A stretch of DNA of 64,000 bases from Choricystis sp. odSpoLacu1 (GCA_958009055.1 OY253656.1:186001-250000), one strand, 5' to 3'; numbered from the stretch's first letter, positions 52,058 through 63,218 are shown. The notes: generated by a model from the letters alone, not told the origin. Program-made: numbers and translations.

Positions 52058-55000
52058 CTACGCCAGCAGCTCCTCCAGGCCATGTGCCGACACGAGCGAC
52101 GTCAACGCTTTCTCGTCGTCGCGCTCGTGCGACGGCAGGAACGACTTCAAGTCGACTCCCGCCACCGTCCACGCCGCCTTGGCCGCGATCGCGCCCGACT
52201 CGGTGGCCAGCTCACGCAGGGCGGCGGCCACCACTTTGGCGGCGCCGCCGCCCGCCACCAGGTCGGCGTCCTCGCCGTCGGGGGGCGGTTCAGAGCCCGC
52301 GGCCGCGGCCGCGCTGCACAGAGTGCCCAGGTCCAGCACGCCGTCCGCCACCAGGGCGCCCACAGCAGCCCCCACCAGGGACGGCGCAAAGGGAGCGTCC
52401 ACGGCGGCTTCATCCAGCGCGTCCAGCACGCGGCGCACGCCGGCCGGCGCGGCCACGCGGCCCGCGTCTGACCGCGCGACGTGGCGCACAAGCTCCGAGA
52501 ACGCGGGCCGGTCCAGCCCCTTGGTGTCGTAGGCCGCCTCAAACAGGGCGTCCAGCAGGACGGCGTGGTCGCCGCCCGCCAGCTCGGCCAGGGTTTCATC
52601 CACTTCGCGCGTGTCGCGCAGCACCTGGTGCTCCCTCAACAGAGTGCGCGCCTTGGCGCGCACCGTCTCGTCGTCCAGGGCCTCCGCGGCGACGGGGGAC
52701 GCAGCCGCGTGCTCGGCAGCCGGCTCGGCGGCCGCCTCGCCAGCCGGCGCCTCCTCCGCGGGGGGGGACGCCGCGGCCGGCGCGTCTGGCGCGGCCGCCG
52801 CGTCGGGCGTGGCCGACGCGGCGCGCGAGGGGGGGGCCGTCGACCCTGTCCTTGAGGGCCCACCCTCGCGGGCGGGGGCGACGGGGCGGCCAAACGGCTG
52901 GGCGCGGGGGCCCAGGCCGGCGCCCGCCGCCGACCTCACAAACGCGCTAGAGTCGGGGCGGCCGCCGCCCGGGCGCAGGCTCGCGCCGCCCCCAAAGTCG
53001 CCGCCGCGCGCCAGGGGGCGCACAGGGCCATCCATGCGCTCCTCGTAGCGAGGCCGTCCCCGGGGCTCGGGGGCGCCCCGCCCGCCACGCCGATCGGCGG
53101 CCGCGCCCGCGCGGTCGCGCGCGGCGGCGCGCTCCTTTTCGGCTTCGGCTTCGCGATGAATCTCCGAAATCGTCTTGGGGCCCTCCTTTTTGCGGCGTTC
53201 CACCCATCCGTTGCCCCGCATCTCCACCACGTCCTGCAGCAGGAACTTCAGGCGCGAGTCCAGGGCGGAGGACGCGACCAGGCCGCTGATGCGCTGAAAG
53301 TAGGCGTCCATCAAGGGGCGCGACTTGGTTGACGCGTCGAGCGGTTTGCCGACCGTCGTCAACAGTTTGCACAGGCACTCGACGTCCTCCTGGCGGGGGG
53401 CGTCCACGTTGCCCAGCAGCGACTGGATGCAGGCGTGCATGATGCGCTCGGTCAGCATCTTCTGGCGGTACAGCTGGCCGATGAACTGGATGTTGCCGAG
53501 CGCGCGGCGGCGCGCGTCGAGCTCGGCTTGTGCCTCCTTGGCTTCCGCCACACGGCGCGCGCGCTCCGCCTCCTTGGGCGTCAGCTTTTTGGCGGCCTCG
53601 GGAGGCAGCTCCCCCTCCTCCCGGTCGGCGGCGGGGGTGGATTCTGCGTCGGCTTCAGTGGCGGCGGCGTCTTCCTCGATCGGTTCGACCGTGTCGGCGT
53701 CGGCCTCGTCTTCCTCGTCGTCGTCAATCTCGGGCGCCACGATGCCGGCCGCCTTGTCGGCCTCCGCCTTGGCTTCGCGCGCTTGCACGGCTTCAATGGC
53801 TCGCGTGCCTGCCTCAAACTCTTGCTGGCACTTGGCCACCAGGAGGCGCCTAAACGTGAGCGCGGGGAGCGGGTCGCCCGCGTCGTCGACGCCGTCCACC
53901 TCAAACTCGGGCAGCGCGGTGTTGAGGTCGTAGCAGAGGGCGGCGTAGATCTCGCAGAAGGTGACGTCACGCAGGGCTTTGTCGAAGACGAGGCCGATGA
54001 GGCCGTCCAGGGTGGCGGGCGTCTCAATGCCGACGGCGAGGATCTTGTCACGAATCACGTCGTACTTTTCGGGCGTGATCTTGTTGAGCAGCGACTTGAA
54101 GTCACGCTGCTTGCGCGCTTCCTCGGGGTCGTCCGGGCTAACGGCGCCCACGACATAGCGCGATTCCGCCTTGTGCAGCAGCGCGTTGCGGCCGCCGCCG
54201 GGCGCGCGGCCGGGGAGGGGAGGGAGCGCCTGGCCACGCGCCCACCTGTCGCCCTCGACCCCCGGGGGGCCGCGCCCGCCGGGGCCGCCGGGGCCGCCAG
54301 GGCCGCCAGGGCGGTCGGAGCGGCGGGCGGGGCCGAGGCCCATGCCGGGGGGGCCGGGCGGGGGGCCGCGCTGCTTCCAGCGGTCGTCGCCGCCGCCGTC
54401 GCCGCCGACCGCGACGCCGGGCGGGGCGCCCATGCCGCCGCCCATCGGGCCGCCCATCATGCCGCCACCCCGGCGGTCGCGGCCGCCGCCGTCGCGGCCG
54501 TCACCGCTCCGGCCGCGGTCGTCGTAGGAGCCGCGGGGGCCGGCGAGGCCGCCGCCTTGGGCCGCCATGTCGGGCCAGCCCGGGCACACGACCTCCGAAA
54601 ACTCGATGCCGTCGGGCGGGGACCGGTGCACGCGGGACAGGGTGAGCAGCCAGTCGCGCGAGTAGCGCAGCTTGCCGTCTCCATCGCGGCCGCCGGGGGG
54701 GGGACCCGCGGGAGGCTGGGCGGCGGGTGCGTCGTCCGCGGCTTCCCACTCGTCGCGCTCGGGCGGAGGCACAGCCGCAGACGCGGCCGCTTGAGCCGCC
54801 GCGACGACGGCGGCCGTGGTCGGAGGGGGCAGGGTCGGCGAGGGAGCGGCCGGCTTGGAGGCAGCCGGGGCCGAGGGCGCGGCCGGCGCGGCAGGCGCGG
54901 CCGCCTGCGCAGCCGGCGGCGTGGGCGTCGGCACAGCAGCCGGCGCGGCCGGCTTGGGGGCGGCCGCAGCAGCCGGCTTGGGGGCGACCACGGGGGCCGC

Positions 55001-56526
55001 CGGCTTGGGAGGGGCGGCAGCAGCAGCCGGCTTGGCGGCAGCAGCAACGGGCGCCGCCGCCGCCAACGGCGACTGTTTGGCAGGCGCCGCCGCGGCTGGC
55101 GCGGCTGCCGCTTTAACCGGCGGCGGCGCCACCGCCACCACCCCCATCTTGGCCACCGTCGCTTTGGCACCCGCCAGAGCGGCCGCCTGGTTGGGCGCGG
55201 TGGCGGTGGCGGTGGGCGTGGGCGGCGCGGCGGCCGCCGGCGCGGGCGCGGGCGTCGCGGCCGCCGCCGCTTTGGGCGTCGACGGCACGCGCGCCCCCAC
55301 GTCCACTTCTTCATTGGTGTCGGGGTTGATGATCTTGATGACGCGCCGCTCGCGCGGCGCGGGCGGCGTGGGGCGGGGCGGCGGCGCGGCGCCACCGCCA
55401 TACCCGCCGCCCATGCCTTCCGGCACGCCGTAGGGAGCGCCCGCGCCAGGCGGCGCCAGTGCAAAGGCGGGCAACTGCCCACCAGGGATGTAGCCGTAGG
55501 TCGCGCCAGGGGGCCAGCCACCCGGGGCGTAGGCAAAGGCGGGCGGGGGGGGGCGCGCCGTAGGGGGACGCGGGCGCGCCGCCGCCGCCGGGGCGGCCGC
55601 GCCCGGCGCCGCCGGGGGGGGCTTTGGGGCCGCCCGGGGGGCCGCGAGGGGTGCCACGTGGTTGCTGTGTGGGGGGAAGTGGGGAGTGTGGTGTGGGTGA
55701 GGGAAAGGAGGCGGCGAAAGCGCGCGCGTTTTTCGTCTCTCTCTTCTCCAAACTCTCACCATCGTCAGCGGCGGCGGCGCGCCGCCGCGCTCCGAGAGGT
55801 CGCCAGGGTTGAACGTGCCAAACGCCATGGGCACGCCTGTGGGGAAGTGAAGGAGGGTGCCGGGTGGTGTGAGACGCAACGCAGGAAGAAAAAAGGGTCG
55901 CGGCGCCGTTTTCGGCCGACGGGCCTACCAGGCGACGGGCGGCGGTGGGCGGAGAGCGCCTCTCGCCCCTTGCCCCCGCCCCACCCTCCCCGCCGCCCGC
56001 AGCCTCGCCTGCCGAGCTGCCACAGCACGCAGGCCTCCCCCGTGGGTCGGTGGCCCCCGAACGCGGGCGCTCAACGCCGGCGGCCGGCATGCGGACCGCA
56101 GCGCGGCGGCCCCCCCGCGTTCCAATTCAACCCGCGCCACCCTCTCACGCCACGCACCCGTCGGCGCAGGAACCCCCGCCACGGGAGGTGCTTGCCCTCC
56201 GTCGGTGCCTGGCGGGGCGGCATCTGTGGGAGGGTGGGAGGGGAGGGAGGTGAGCAGCGCGCCGGCCGAAAAACGCTGGCCGCATCAAGAACGGCGCGGG
56301 GGGGGCAGGCGCGTGCGCGGGGCGCATGCGCGGCGCCCACACCCGCCTGCGCGTGCTAAAACGCGAGGCTGGTCCGCAGGCGCGGCGCGATGTGGGCGCG
56401 GGGGTGCGCCAGACGGCGTCCCTCGGGCGCGGCGTCGCCTGCGGTCGGCCGGCCAACCGTCACACACGGGCGCGGTCTCCAGCACACGCACACACACTCA
56501 CCGCCGCGAGCCTGGTGGCCAGACAT
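52058..56526 (-). CDS. EIF4G: Translation initiation factor eIF4G
   Basis: Scaffold joining eIF4E, eIF4A and eIF3 for cap-dependent translation. Exons 56502..56526, 56158..56223 and 55760..55836 join in phase (MSGHQARGDAAPP ... GVPMAFGTFNPGDL); the last exon is 52058 to about 55664. The N-terminal 450 residues are Pro/Ala-rich with RRVIKIINPDTNEEVDV, typical of eIF4G. The MIF4G domain (about 53160-54170) has DFKSLLNKITPEKYDVIRD, FCEIYAALCYDL, TFRRLLVAKCQQEFE, NIQFIGQLYRQKMLTERIMH and LDSRLKFLLQDVVEMRGNGW. An MA3 domain lies near the C-terminus (HQVLRDTREVDETLAELAGG, FSELVRHVARSDAGRV). The junction into the last exon is unresolved: the good acceptor at 55665 puts the downstream frame off by one, while a poor one at 55622 keeps phase (1,243 residues). 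Confidence 0.88.
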
Positions 56527-56715
56527 TCCCGTCCGCAGGATGGCCGAAGAGGGAGACTCGTGTGTGGTTGTGGCGAGAACGAGTAGGGGGGTGAGTAAAA
56601 AAAAGTTTTTTTTTTGTGGGGAACCGAAGGATGGGTGAAAAAAGAGAAGCGTTTTTTTTTGCTCTTCTCGACTCTACACGACTCTCTTCTGCTGCTGCCT
56701 CCCCGCGCACCCCAC

Positions 56716-57585
56716 TTACACCCGCACACACACACACTGTTTGTGGGGTGCAATCAGCCCCGCCCCCTCCACATCAAACGATCGACACTCGACAACGCGC
56801 AGTCTGTCCACCGCTCTCGCTACCGGCTCTGGGTCGCGCGTCAGGTGGCACCCGTCCGCCAGCGCGCGCTGCAGCGGGGCCAGCGCGCGCTGGCCAAAGG
56901 CTAGCAGGGGGCGGGTGGCTGCATCAGCTGCCACGTGCTCATGAAACGCGAGCACGCCGCCCGGGCGCAGCACGGTGGCAGCTGCAGCGAGTGCTGTTTC
57001 GACATTCGGCACAGAGCACAGCACCAGCGTCATGATGACAAGGTCAACCCGCCCATCGTACGTGGTGACTGCAGTCATAGCATCTTCAGCGCCTCCTTGA
57101 ACGAAGGAAACGGAGGGTCCCCACCCTGCTGCATCGGCTGATGCTGCCGCAAAGGACGCCATCGCGGGATTGGGGTCCAGGCCGACGTAACTAGCCACGT
57201 CGGCGCCCCCAAAAAAGCGAGCGTTGGGGCCTGCCCCCACACCCACGTCCAGCACGTCCAGGCGGCGGCGTGTGTCGGTGGCAAGTGTCCGTGCACGGTC
57301 AAACAACGACGCCTTGGCAGCTGCCGTGTCGCGCTCATACTGCTGCATGATCGGCCCCGCCATGCTCGCCGCAAAATACTTTTGGTACGCGGACCGGCCG
57401 GCCGGCGTGCGCAGCGCGCAGGTGGCGCACAGGCACGGCGTCGCGGCTGCAAAGGCTGCCGCCAGCGCGTCGCGACGCGACAGCGCGTGGGGCAGGGTAG
57501 GAGGGCGGCGCGTGCGTGTGCCCACGACCGTCGTCGTGGGCAGGCACGGCCTGCGCCCCAGCGTGGACGGGTGGAGGCGAGGCAT
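56716..57585 (-). CDS. METTL7-like SAM-dependent methyltransferase, organelle-directed
   Basis: 289 residues, one exon; ATG at 57585 chosen because the frame upstream runs into the divergent neighbour's promoter. The first 65 residues are Arg/Ser/Thr-rich (MPRLHPSTLGRRPC, RTRRPPTLPHALSRRDAL) with an Ala/Cys hydrophobic stretch, like a plastid or thylakoid leader. The class I methyltransferase core: VLDVGVGAGPNARFF (SAM motif I, about residue 110), YVGLDPNPAMASF, GGAEDAM, VDLVIMTLVLCSVPNVETAL, LRPGGVLAFHEHV and DGCHLTRDPE. The TLVLCSV and FHEHV pair with DGCxLTR is characteristic of the METTL7/TMT1 group, which includes thiol methyltransferases. The substrate here is unknown. Divergent from the next gene by 141 bases. 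Confidence 0.85.
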   Translation of the reverse strand: MPRLHPSTLGRRPCLPTTTVVGTRTRRPPTLPHALSRRDALAAAFAAATPCLCATCALRTPAGRSAYQKYFAASMAGPIMQQYERDTAAAKASLFDRARTLATDTRRRLDVLDVGVGAGPNARFFGGADVASYVGLDPNPAMASFAAASADAAGWGPSVSFVQGGAEDAMTAVTTYDGRVDLVIMTLVLCSVPNVETALAAAATVLRPGGVLAFHEHVAADAATRPLLAFGQRALAPLQRALADGCHLTRDPEPVARAVDRLRVVECRSFDVEGAGLIAPHKQCVCVRV

Positions 57586-57726
57586 CGGGTGACGAGAGGA
57601 AGAGGGAACAACGACTGGCTGGGTCGACACAGACTTTTCGTCAAATCTTTGACGCCGTCGCGCGCCCCTCCTCGGCGCACGCGCGCGCCCCTCTCTCCCT
57701 CTCCACCCCTCTCTCTCTCTAGTCGC

Positions 57727-58566
57727 ATGCCGGCACAAGCGGTCTTGAACGCTTGGCCGGCCGGCCGCGCCAGCCGCGCCCTACCCTCCAACCCGCCGCC
57801 TGCGCTGCGCTCGCTCCACCGACTAGCCCTACCGCGCGGCCCGGCCCCTGCCGTCCTCGCCACGACCACTCCACACTCTACGCGGCGACCCACTCCATCT
57901 GGCACCCACCTGCACCCCCTGGACACGGGGGCGGGCACCTCGTACGGCCCGCGCGGCGTGCTGCTGGTTGGGCTGCCGCCGCGCGCGGCGGACGCAGCCC
58001 AAGACTGGCTGCACGCCATGGAGCCTGGGCTGCCGGTGGCTCACTGCACGGGCGGCATGCTGGATGAGTTGACGTCGGACTTGTTGACTGAAAATGGCTC
58101 CGCATTTGTCGCCCGGCCGCGCAACCACGACGGCCCACACCCCTCAGCCCTGCCCCGCCTGGTGCTGCTGTCCGGCCTGCTGCCCGCTGAAGCGGTGGCC
58201 ATTGCAGAGCACTGGGCCCAGTTTGTGGTGGTGGAGGGTGGCGCCGTCAAAATCGGCGTCGCCCCCACGTTTTGTGTTTTAACACCCGCCATGCTGGACC
58301 GCAAGCTGGGCGACGTCGTGCTGGAGGCCACCCTGGCAGCTGCGGCCGCCCGTGACGATGACGCTGGGCGCAAGCAGAGGGGGGAGCTGGACGCGGACGG
58401 CATCCGCGCCGCGCTGCGCGAAAAGATGGCTGCCCGCGCCGCGACGCGCGCGAGCGGGCCCATCCAGCTGGATGCTGGGGGAGGAGGCAAAGAGGCGGAG
58501 GCGGTGCGGCCACCGCCGCTTGCAGCGCCGGAGCGTGCCAAGCCGAAAGGGTTTGGGAGGAGGTGA
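57727..58566 (+). CDS. Hypothetical plastid-like protein
   Basis: 279 residues, one exon, start at the ATG at 57727. The N-terminal 60 residues are Arg/Pro/Ser/Thr-rich without acids (LNAWPAGRASRALP, TTTPHSTRRPTPSG), as in transit peptides. A compact alpha/beta-looking domain follows: YGPRGVLLVGLPPRAADAAQ, EPGLPVAHCTGGMLDELTSD, LPRLVLLSGLLPAEAVAIAE and VKIGVAPTFCVLTPAMLDRKLG. The C-terminus is charged (REKMAARAATR) and ends PKGFGRR. No catalytic motif is seen and I cannot name a family. The layout (VLLVG, short helix, second strand with LLSGL) would suit a small regulatory or ligand-binding fold. Divergent partner of the methyltransferase; 3' end convergent with the p32 gene. Confidence 0.7.
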   Translation: MPAQAVLNAWPAGRASRALPSNPPPALRSLHRLALPRGPAPAVLATTTPHSTRRPTPSGTHLHPLDTGAGTSYGPRGVLLVGLPPRAADAAQDWLHAMEPGLPVAHCTGGMLDELTSDLLTENGSAFVARPRNHDGPHPSALPRLVLLSGLLPAEAVAIAEHWAQFVVVEGGAVKIGVAPTFCVLTPAMLDRKLGDVVLEATLAAAAARDDDAGRKQRGELDADGIRAALREKMAARAATRASGPIQLDAGGGGKEAEAVRPPPLAAPERAKPKGFGRR

Positions 58567-58761
58567 TTGTTTGGTGTGTTTCATTTTTTTGTATTTTATT
58601 TGAGAAGAATCAAAATCGTCCCTCCCGTTGAAACCAGCTGTGGGAGCTGTGCGTGCTGCGCTCTGTGTTTTTTTTGCAATCGGCATGGTGGTGAAAAGAA
58701 AGAGATGATAAAAACAACACACACAGCTCCGAAAAAAGCGACGCTCCTCCCCTCATCCTCT

Positions 58762-59608
58762 TCACGCCGCCACAAACGCCTTCAAATTGACAAGCCAACT
58801 GACATACTCGCTCTGCTCCTTGGCGGCGGCCATGACTTTCAGCACCCCCCCCAGGGACGCGTCCACGCCGCGCGCAGACAGGTACGCCTCCAGCTCAGCC
58901 TGCAGCCCCTCATCCAGCTCGTCAAACACGGGGCCACTGTACGCAAAGTCGGCGTCCTCATCATCGTCGTCAGCGGGGGAGGAGGACTCCAGGGCGGCGT
59001 GCAGGATTTGGAGGTAGGTCCCGTCCGACCGACACTCGGCCACCAGCTTGTGGGGGGCGCCATCCTTGGCCAACGTCACCGAAAACGTGACGCCTTCATC
59101 GTCGTCGTCATCGCCATCCTCGTTGTCGCCGGCGCCGGTGGACAGGGGGGCGTACGTGCCGTCGTCGTCGTCGTCGTCGAGGCCTTGTTCATCGACCGAC
59201 AGTTCGACCGTGACACGCTCGTTGGCGGCGCGCTTGGCCAGGAGGAGGCGGGTGTCGCCCGGCTTGTGCTGCAGCTCCCAGCCGGAGGGGGGGGCGGGCA
59301 GCTGTGGGTGGAGTGGGGCGGGGAGTTTTGTGGGTGGCTAGGCATGGGCGTCGCGCTGCTCCCCTCTCCCCCTCCCTCCTCCCTCTCACCTCCACCGGCT
59401 GCTGCTGCTCGTACGCCAGCTCGCTGTCCAGTATGTCCAGCAGGCTGCCCGCCCCGGGCGCCCCCGACAGCGCGCGGGCAGACACGACCGGGCGGGAAGC
59501 GCGGGCGGCCAGCGCGGCCGGCGGCAGGCGCCACGTGGCGGTCGACGGCAGGGCGTGAGTGCAGCACGCGGGCAGCATGCGGGCGGCAGTGGTCAAGCAG
59601 CGACGCAT
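58762..59608 (-). CDS. Mitochondrial p32/MAM33 family acidic matrix protein
   Basis: 252 residues; exons 59390..59608 and 58762..59301. p32 proteins form acidic doughnut trimers in the matrix and support mitochondrial translation and ribosome assembly. The N-terminus MRRCLTTAARMLPACCTH plus Arg/Ala/Ser up to about residue 47 is a mitochondrial presequence. Family landmarks: SLLDILDSELAYEQQQ, GWELQHKPGDTRLLLAKR, ERVTVELSVDEQ, acidic loops (DDDDDDG, EDGDDDDDE), GVTFSVTLAKDG, YSGPVFDELDEGLQAELEAY and the diagnostic C-terminal LSARGVDASLGGVLKVMAA followed by KEQSEYVSWLVNLKAFV. The length is typical. Confidence 0.93.
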
Positions 59609-59864
59609 GGTTTTAGAGAAAAAGGGGGCGAGTGTGAAGGAAAAGGGGTGTTTCTTTTTGTTTTCGACACGCTGCGAGCGTGTGGCCGAGAGACACAACA
59701 CACACACACGCACACAAACATTAATGATTCATGAATGCACTGGAAAAATTCAACGGGAAAGTTATCACATGAAAAACCACAACAGGGGAGGGGAAGCACC
59801 TGGCGCTGCAGGTCTCGCTCTCAAACGAATCGCACAAAAAAATCGGTCCTTGAGTACAAGTTCA

Positions 59865-60180
59865 TCAGCACGTGCACGGCGGCGGCACAAAGTGTTCTGT
59901 GTGGGGGGAAGAGAGGCGAGGAAGGTCGGTCGGAAACGCTGTTGGTCATCGTCGCGCGCATTTTCCCCGCCGCCTGTCGCTTTTCCTTCCTCCCAATTCC
60001 CCGCCCGACACAACCCAACAGCCGCTCCCAACTCCACGCACGTCGAAACACTTCCAGCAGGGCCAGGATGAGGACGACGACGACTGCGGCGGGCCCCGCG
60101 TCAAAGACGTCCGCGGGCGGGGGGGCGGGGGCGGTGGAGGAGGAGGCGCCGTCCCCTGTGAACTGTTTGGCGTCGCCCAT
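59865..60180 (-). CDS. 56-residue single-pass membrane protein
   Basis: Short two-exon gene (60042..60180 and 59865..59896) that an ORF-length search would miss. The splice sites (donor GTGCGT, acceptor after CCCCCCACACAG) join in phase. The product starts MGDAKQFTGDGASSSTA, has a Pro/Ala linker, a single hydrophobic helix (AAVVVVLILALLEVF) and a short end RQHFVPPPCTC. With the helix close to the C-terminus it would be tail-anchored; the CxC end could be lipidated. I do not recognise a family. The composition contrast and phased splice sites support it, but without a homologue it stays tentative. 160 bases from the divergent TMEM205-like gene. Confidence 0.45.
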
Positions 60181-60340
60181 GAGGGCGTTGGGGGGAGGAG
60201 GTGTGCGTGCGGGCGAGGGAGGAGGCGGCGTCAGTGCCACGCGCGATGGAGCGAAGAGAAAAACCGTCGGCAGGTCACTTCTGACACGTTCTCTCTTTTT
60301 CTCATCCCCGTCCTCTCCCCCGCCAACCGAACAAAGAACC

Positions 60341-61236
60341 ATGCACGCCCTCACCGCCCACCGCGCTGTGCACTCTGTGTGTGCTCGCAAGTCGTCAACC
60401 GCCGCACGCGTCGCCCCCGCCCGCGCCCGCCGCGCCACCCGCATTGCGCCCGCCGCGTCAGCCGCGGCCGCGGCTGACGACGTGAGCGGCGACATGCTGT
60501 CGCCATCCATTTGGAACACTCCTGCGGCTCGCTTGGTCACCGTGGGAGCGGGCGCCGTGATCACGGCCGCTGCGTCGGCGGCCGCGTCGCCCGCGCTCGG
60601 CCCCGCCGCGATGCACGTGATGTCGTGGGCGACCGGGCTCGGCACGATGCTTTACACCACTTTCTTCCTGGGTATCGCCATGTTCAAGAATCTGCCGCGT
60701 CAAGGTGAGGGAGTGGTGTGTGGCGTGTGTGGCGGCGGTGTGAGGCGGTGTGAGGTGTGTGGCGGCGGTGAAACGAAAAAAAAAACTGGTTAACACTCAC
60801 TCACCGGCTCCCGCCCCCTTCCCACCCAGTCTTCGGCCGCTTACAAGCGAAGCTGTTCCCCATCTACTTCTCTGTGCTGTCGGCCTCGTTTGTCGTGCAG
60901 CTGGCGACGCTGGCCCTGGGTCCGGGGCTCGCGCGGCCGCAAGCGATCACGCTGTTTGTCGGCCTTCTTACCACCGTCGCCAACCTGCTGGTCGTCGAAC
61001 CCGCGTCCACCGCCTCCATGTTCAAGCGCTACGCCCTGGAGTCGGTGGGCGCGGCCGCCCGCGATGAAGAGGACATCAAAAAACTCAAAAAATAGTTTGG
61101 CAAGCTGCACGGCCTCTCCTCCCTGCTCAACCTGGCGTCCCTCGTGTGCGCCGTCTCGCACGGCGTGTGGCTTGCGTCCGGGGCCTCGCTGGCGCCCGTG
61201 GGGGAAGTGCTGCTGCGCGTGGCGTTGCGCAAGTGA
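60341..61236 (+). CDS. TMEM205-like membrane protein split by an in-frame TAG
   Basis: Exons 60341..60704 and 60830..61236. The first 45 residues are Arg/Ser/Ala-rich, a plastid or mitochondrial leader. The TMEM205 (DUF4149) domain follows: TFFLGIAMFKNLPRQVFGRLQAKLFPIYF, ASFVVQLATL, TTVANLLVVEPASTASMFKRYALE and RDEEDIKKLKK. At 61093-61095 the frame meets TAG. Immediately after it the same frame continues FGKLHGLSSLLNLASLVCAV and HGVWLASGASL to a TGA at 61234, which is the conserved last helix of TMEM205 (human YHGLSSLCNLGCVLSNG). Termination at TAG gives 209 residues; reading through gives 256. TAG ends other genes here, so it is not reassigned genome-wide. Readthrough, a recent nonsense mutation or a base error are possible. 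Confidence 0.85.
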
Positions 61237-61356
61237 GAGAGAGAGAGAGTAGGGAGAGAGAGAGAGAGAAAAGAGAGAGGGTGCGCAGAGAGCGGGTGGT
61301 GTTTTTTCAGTTTCATTTCGTTGTTGTTAAAAACCACCGCCCTTTCCTTTTCGCCA

Positions 61357-63218
61357 TCACGCCATCGACCCAGCCTCCTCCCTGTGAATCGCCGCGTCCG
61401 GCGCAAACTTGGAGGCCAGCCACCTCGCCGACGCCTTGGGGTGGCGCGCCTGCGTTTTGTAGTCGACGTACACGATGCCGAAGCGAGATTCATACCCCTC
61501 CGCCCACTCAAAGTTGTCCAGCAGGCTCCAGCTGGCGTAGCTGGTGATGTTGGCGCCGTCTTCGCGCACCGCGGCCTCGGCGGCGGCGACGTAGCCCTGG
61601 AAGTATTGCAGGCGGAAGTCGTCGTTCAGGACGGCGGGCAGGGGGGTCACGTCCTCGCCCGGCCCGTCGCACCCGCTCTCCGTCACCATGATCTCGCCGC
61701 CATACGTCATGGAGACGTGGGCCAACAGTTTGCGGAAGCCCCACGGCACCGAGAACAGCCAGAAGGAGGCGGCGCGCGGGCCGATGGGGACGCCGTCTTT
61801 TTCGGTCACAGCCTGTGCATCCACCGGCGCGCCCGCGGGCCCGGGCGCGTGCTTGACGTAGCGCGACGTGTAGTGGTTGAGCAGGAAGTAGTCGGCGGAA
61901 CCTTTGAGGGAGGCTGATTGTTCGGGCGTGAACGTGGGCAGCGCGGGGACGAGCCGTTTCAGAGACTCGGGATAATCACCCTTCCACAACGGGTCCGCGT
62001 ACAGCCCCAGCTGGGAGTCCAGGTAGCGGGCCGCGGCGGCCACGTCGGCCAGGTCGGCCGGGTTGAGGGGTTCCGCCCACTCGGCGTTGATGTTGATGGA
62101 GATGCGGCCGTCGGGGACGAGCGACCGAAAGTGGCGCACAGCGGCGGCGTGCGCGAGCAGCACGTGGTGGGACACGGTCCACGGCTCGGTGGCGGTGTCA
62201 CCCGCCGCACACCGGCTCCTGTCAGAGCAGCGGCCGGGCGCATGGATGCCGAGGGCGTGGCCGCAAAAGGCAAAGGTGTAGGGCTCGTTGAACGTCGACC
62301 AGTAGGTCACGCGGTCGCCAAACGCTTCAAAGACAAGTTTTGCGTAATTCGCAAAATCATCCACCGACTGGGGAGACAGCCACCCCTCGTACTTATCTTG
62401 CAGGGCTTGGGGCAGGTCCCAGTGGTAGAGGGTGACGTGGGGCTCGATGCCAGCGGCGGAGAGTACGTCGAGGAGGGCCGTGTAAAAACGCAGGCCGTCG
62501 GGGTTGAGCTTGGCGCCCGTGCCCTGGGGCAACAAACGCGCCCACGACAGGGAGAAGCGGAAGGAGGCCACGCCCAACGACTTCATGAGGGCGATGTCGT
62601 GATTGTAGCGGTGGTAAAAGTCGCACGCGACGTCGCCGGTGTCGTTGTTTTTGACCTGTGTTGGGAGAGGGTGTGTGGGGGGGGGGGGCGCCACCGAAAA
62701 AGGACGCCGGCTTGTTCCTGTCTCGCACCCTGCTCTTTCTCACCTTGCCCGGCGTGTGCGAAAACGTGTCCCAAATGGAGGCCCCCTTGCCCCCGACGCG
62801 CGCGGCGCCCTCGATCTGAAACGCGGACGACGCGACGCCCCAGGAAAACAGGGGGGGGGAGGTCGGCGGGGGGGGGGCCATGGCGCGGGACGCGGCAGAC
62901 CGCAGCGTGGTGAGGTCGGGGTGGGTGAGGAGGGACGGGGCGGCAAACTGTAGTGAGGGTGTGAGGGTTTGTTTTTTTGGCGCGCGCGCGCATATTGAAG
63001 CGGGCGCACGCAATTGGCCTCCCCGCCGCGCGTGCGCGGCGCACACCTTCCCCCAATACACACACCCGCACAGACAGCACGTTCTACTGTTCACACACAG
63101 CACACAAACACACCTGCAGCGCGCCCGCCGTCAGCGCAGCCACCAGCGCGCCCGCAACAAGCGTGGCCGCGCCGCCACGCCGCGCGCGCGGCTTGGTGGA
63201 CGCCTGGCGAGGCGCCAT
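61357..63218 (-). CDS. Glycoside hydrolase family 1 (beta-glucosidase-like), membrane-anchored or secreted
   Basis: 535 residues; exons 63114..63218, 62744..62947 and 61357..62655. Retaining GH1 enzymes remove beta-linked sugars; some plastid members are galactolipid transferases. Exon 1 ([16 protein letters not shown], then [18 protein letters not shown]) is a signal anchor or signal peptide with a basic start. The barrel begins [16 protein letters not shown] and continues with [43 protein letters not shown] (acid/base Glu), [26 protein letters not shown] (nucleophile Glu; the usual ITENG is TESG here), [25 protein letters not shown] and [11 protein letters not shown]. All sugar-subsite residues that can be judged (QIEGA, HWD, NEP, W..DNFEW) are present. 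Substrate unknown. No ER-retention signal at the end. Confidence 0.93.

Noticed and set aside
53435..56359. 974-residue plus-strand frame opposite eIF4G
   Set aside because: Gly/Arg/Val-rich shadow of MIF4G and Pro/Ala-rich coding sequence; no domain.
61080..61110. An intron hiding the TAG in the TMEM205-like gene
   Set aside because: No GT donor upstream gives a phase-correct removal without deleting conserved residues; the frame runs straight through the codon.
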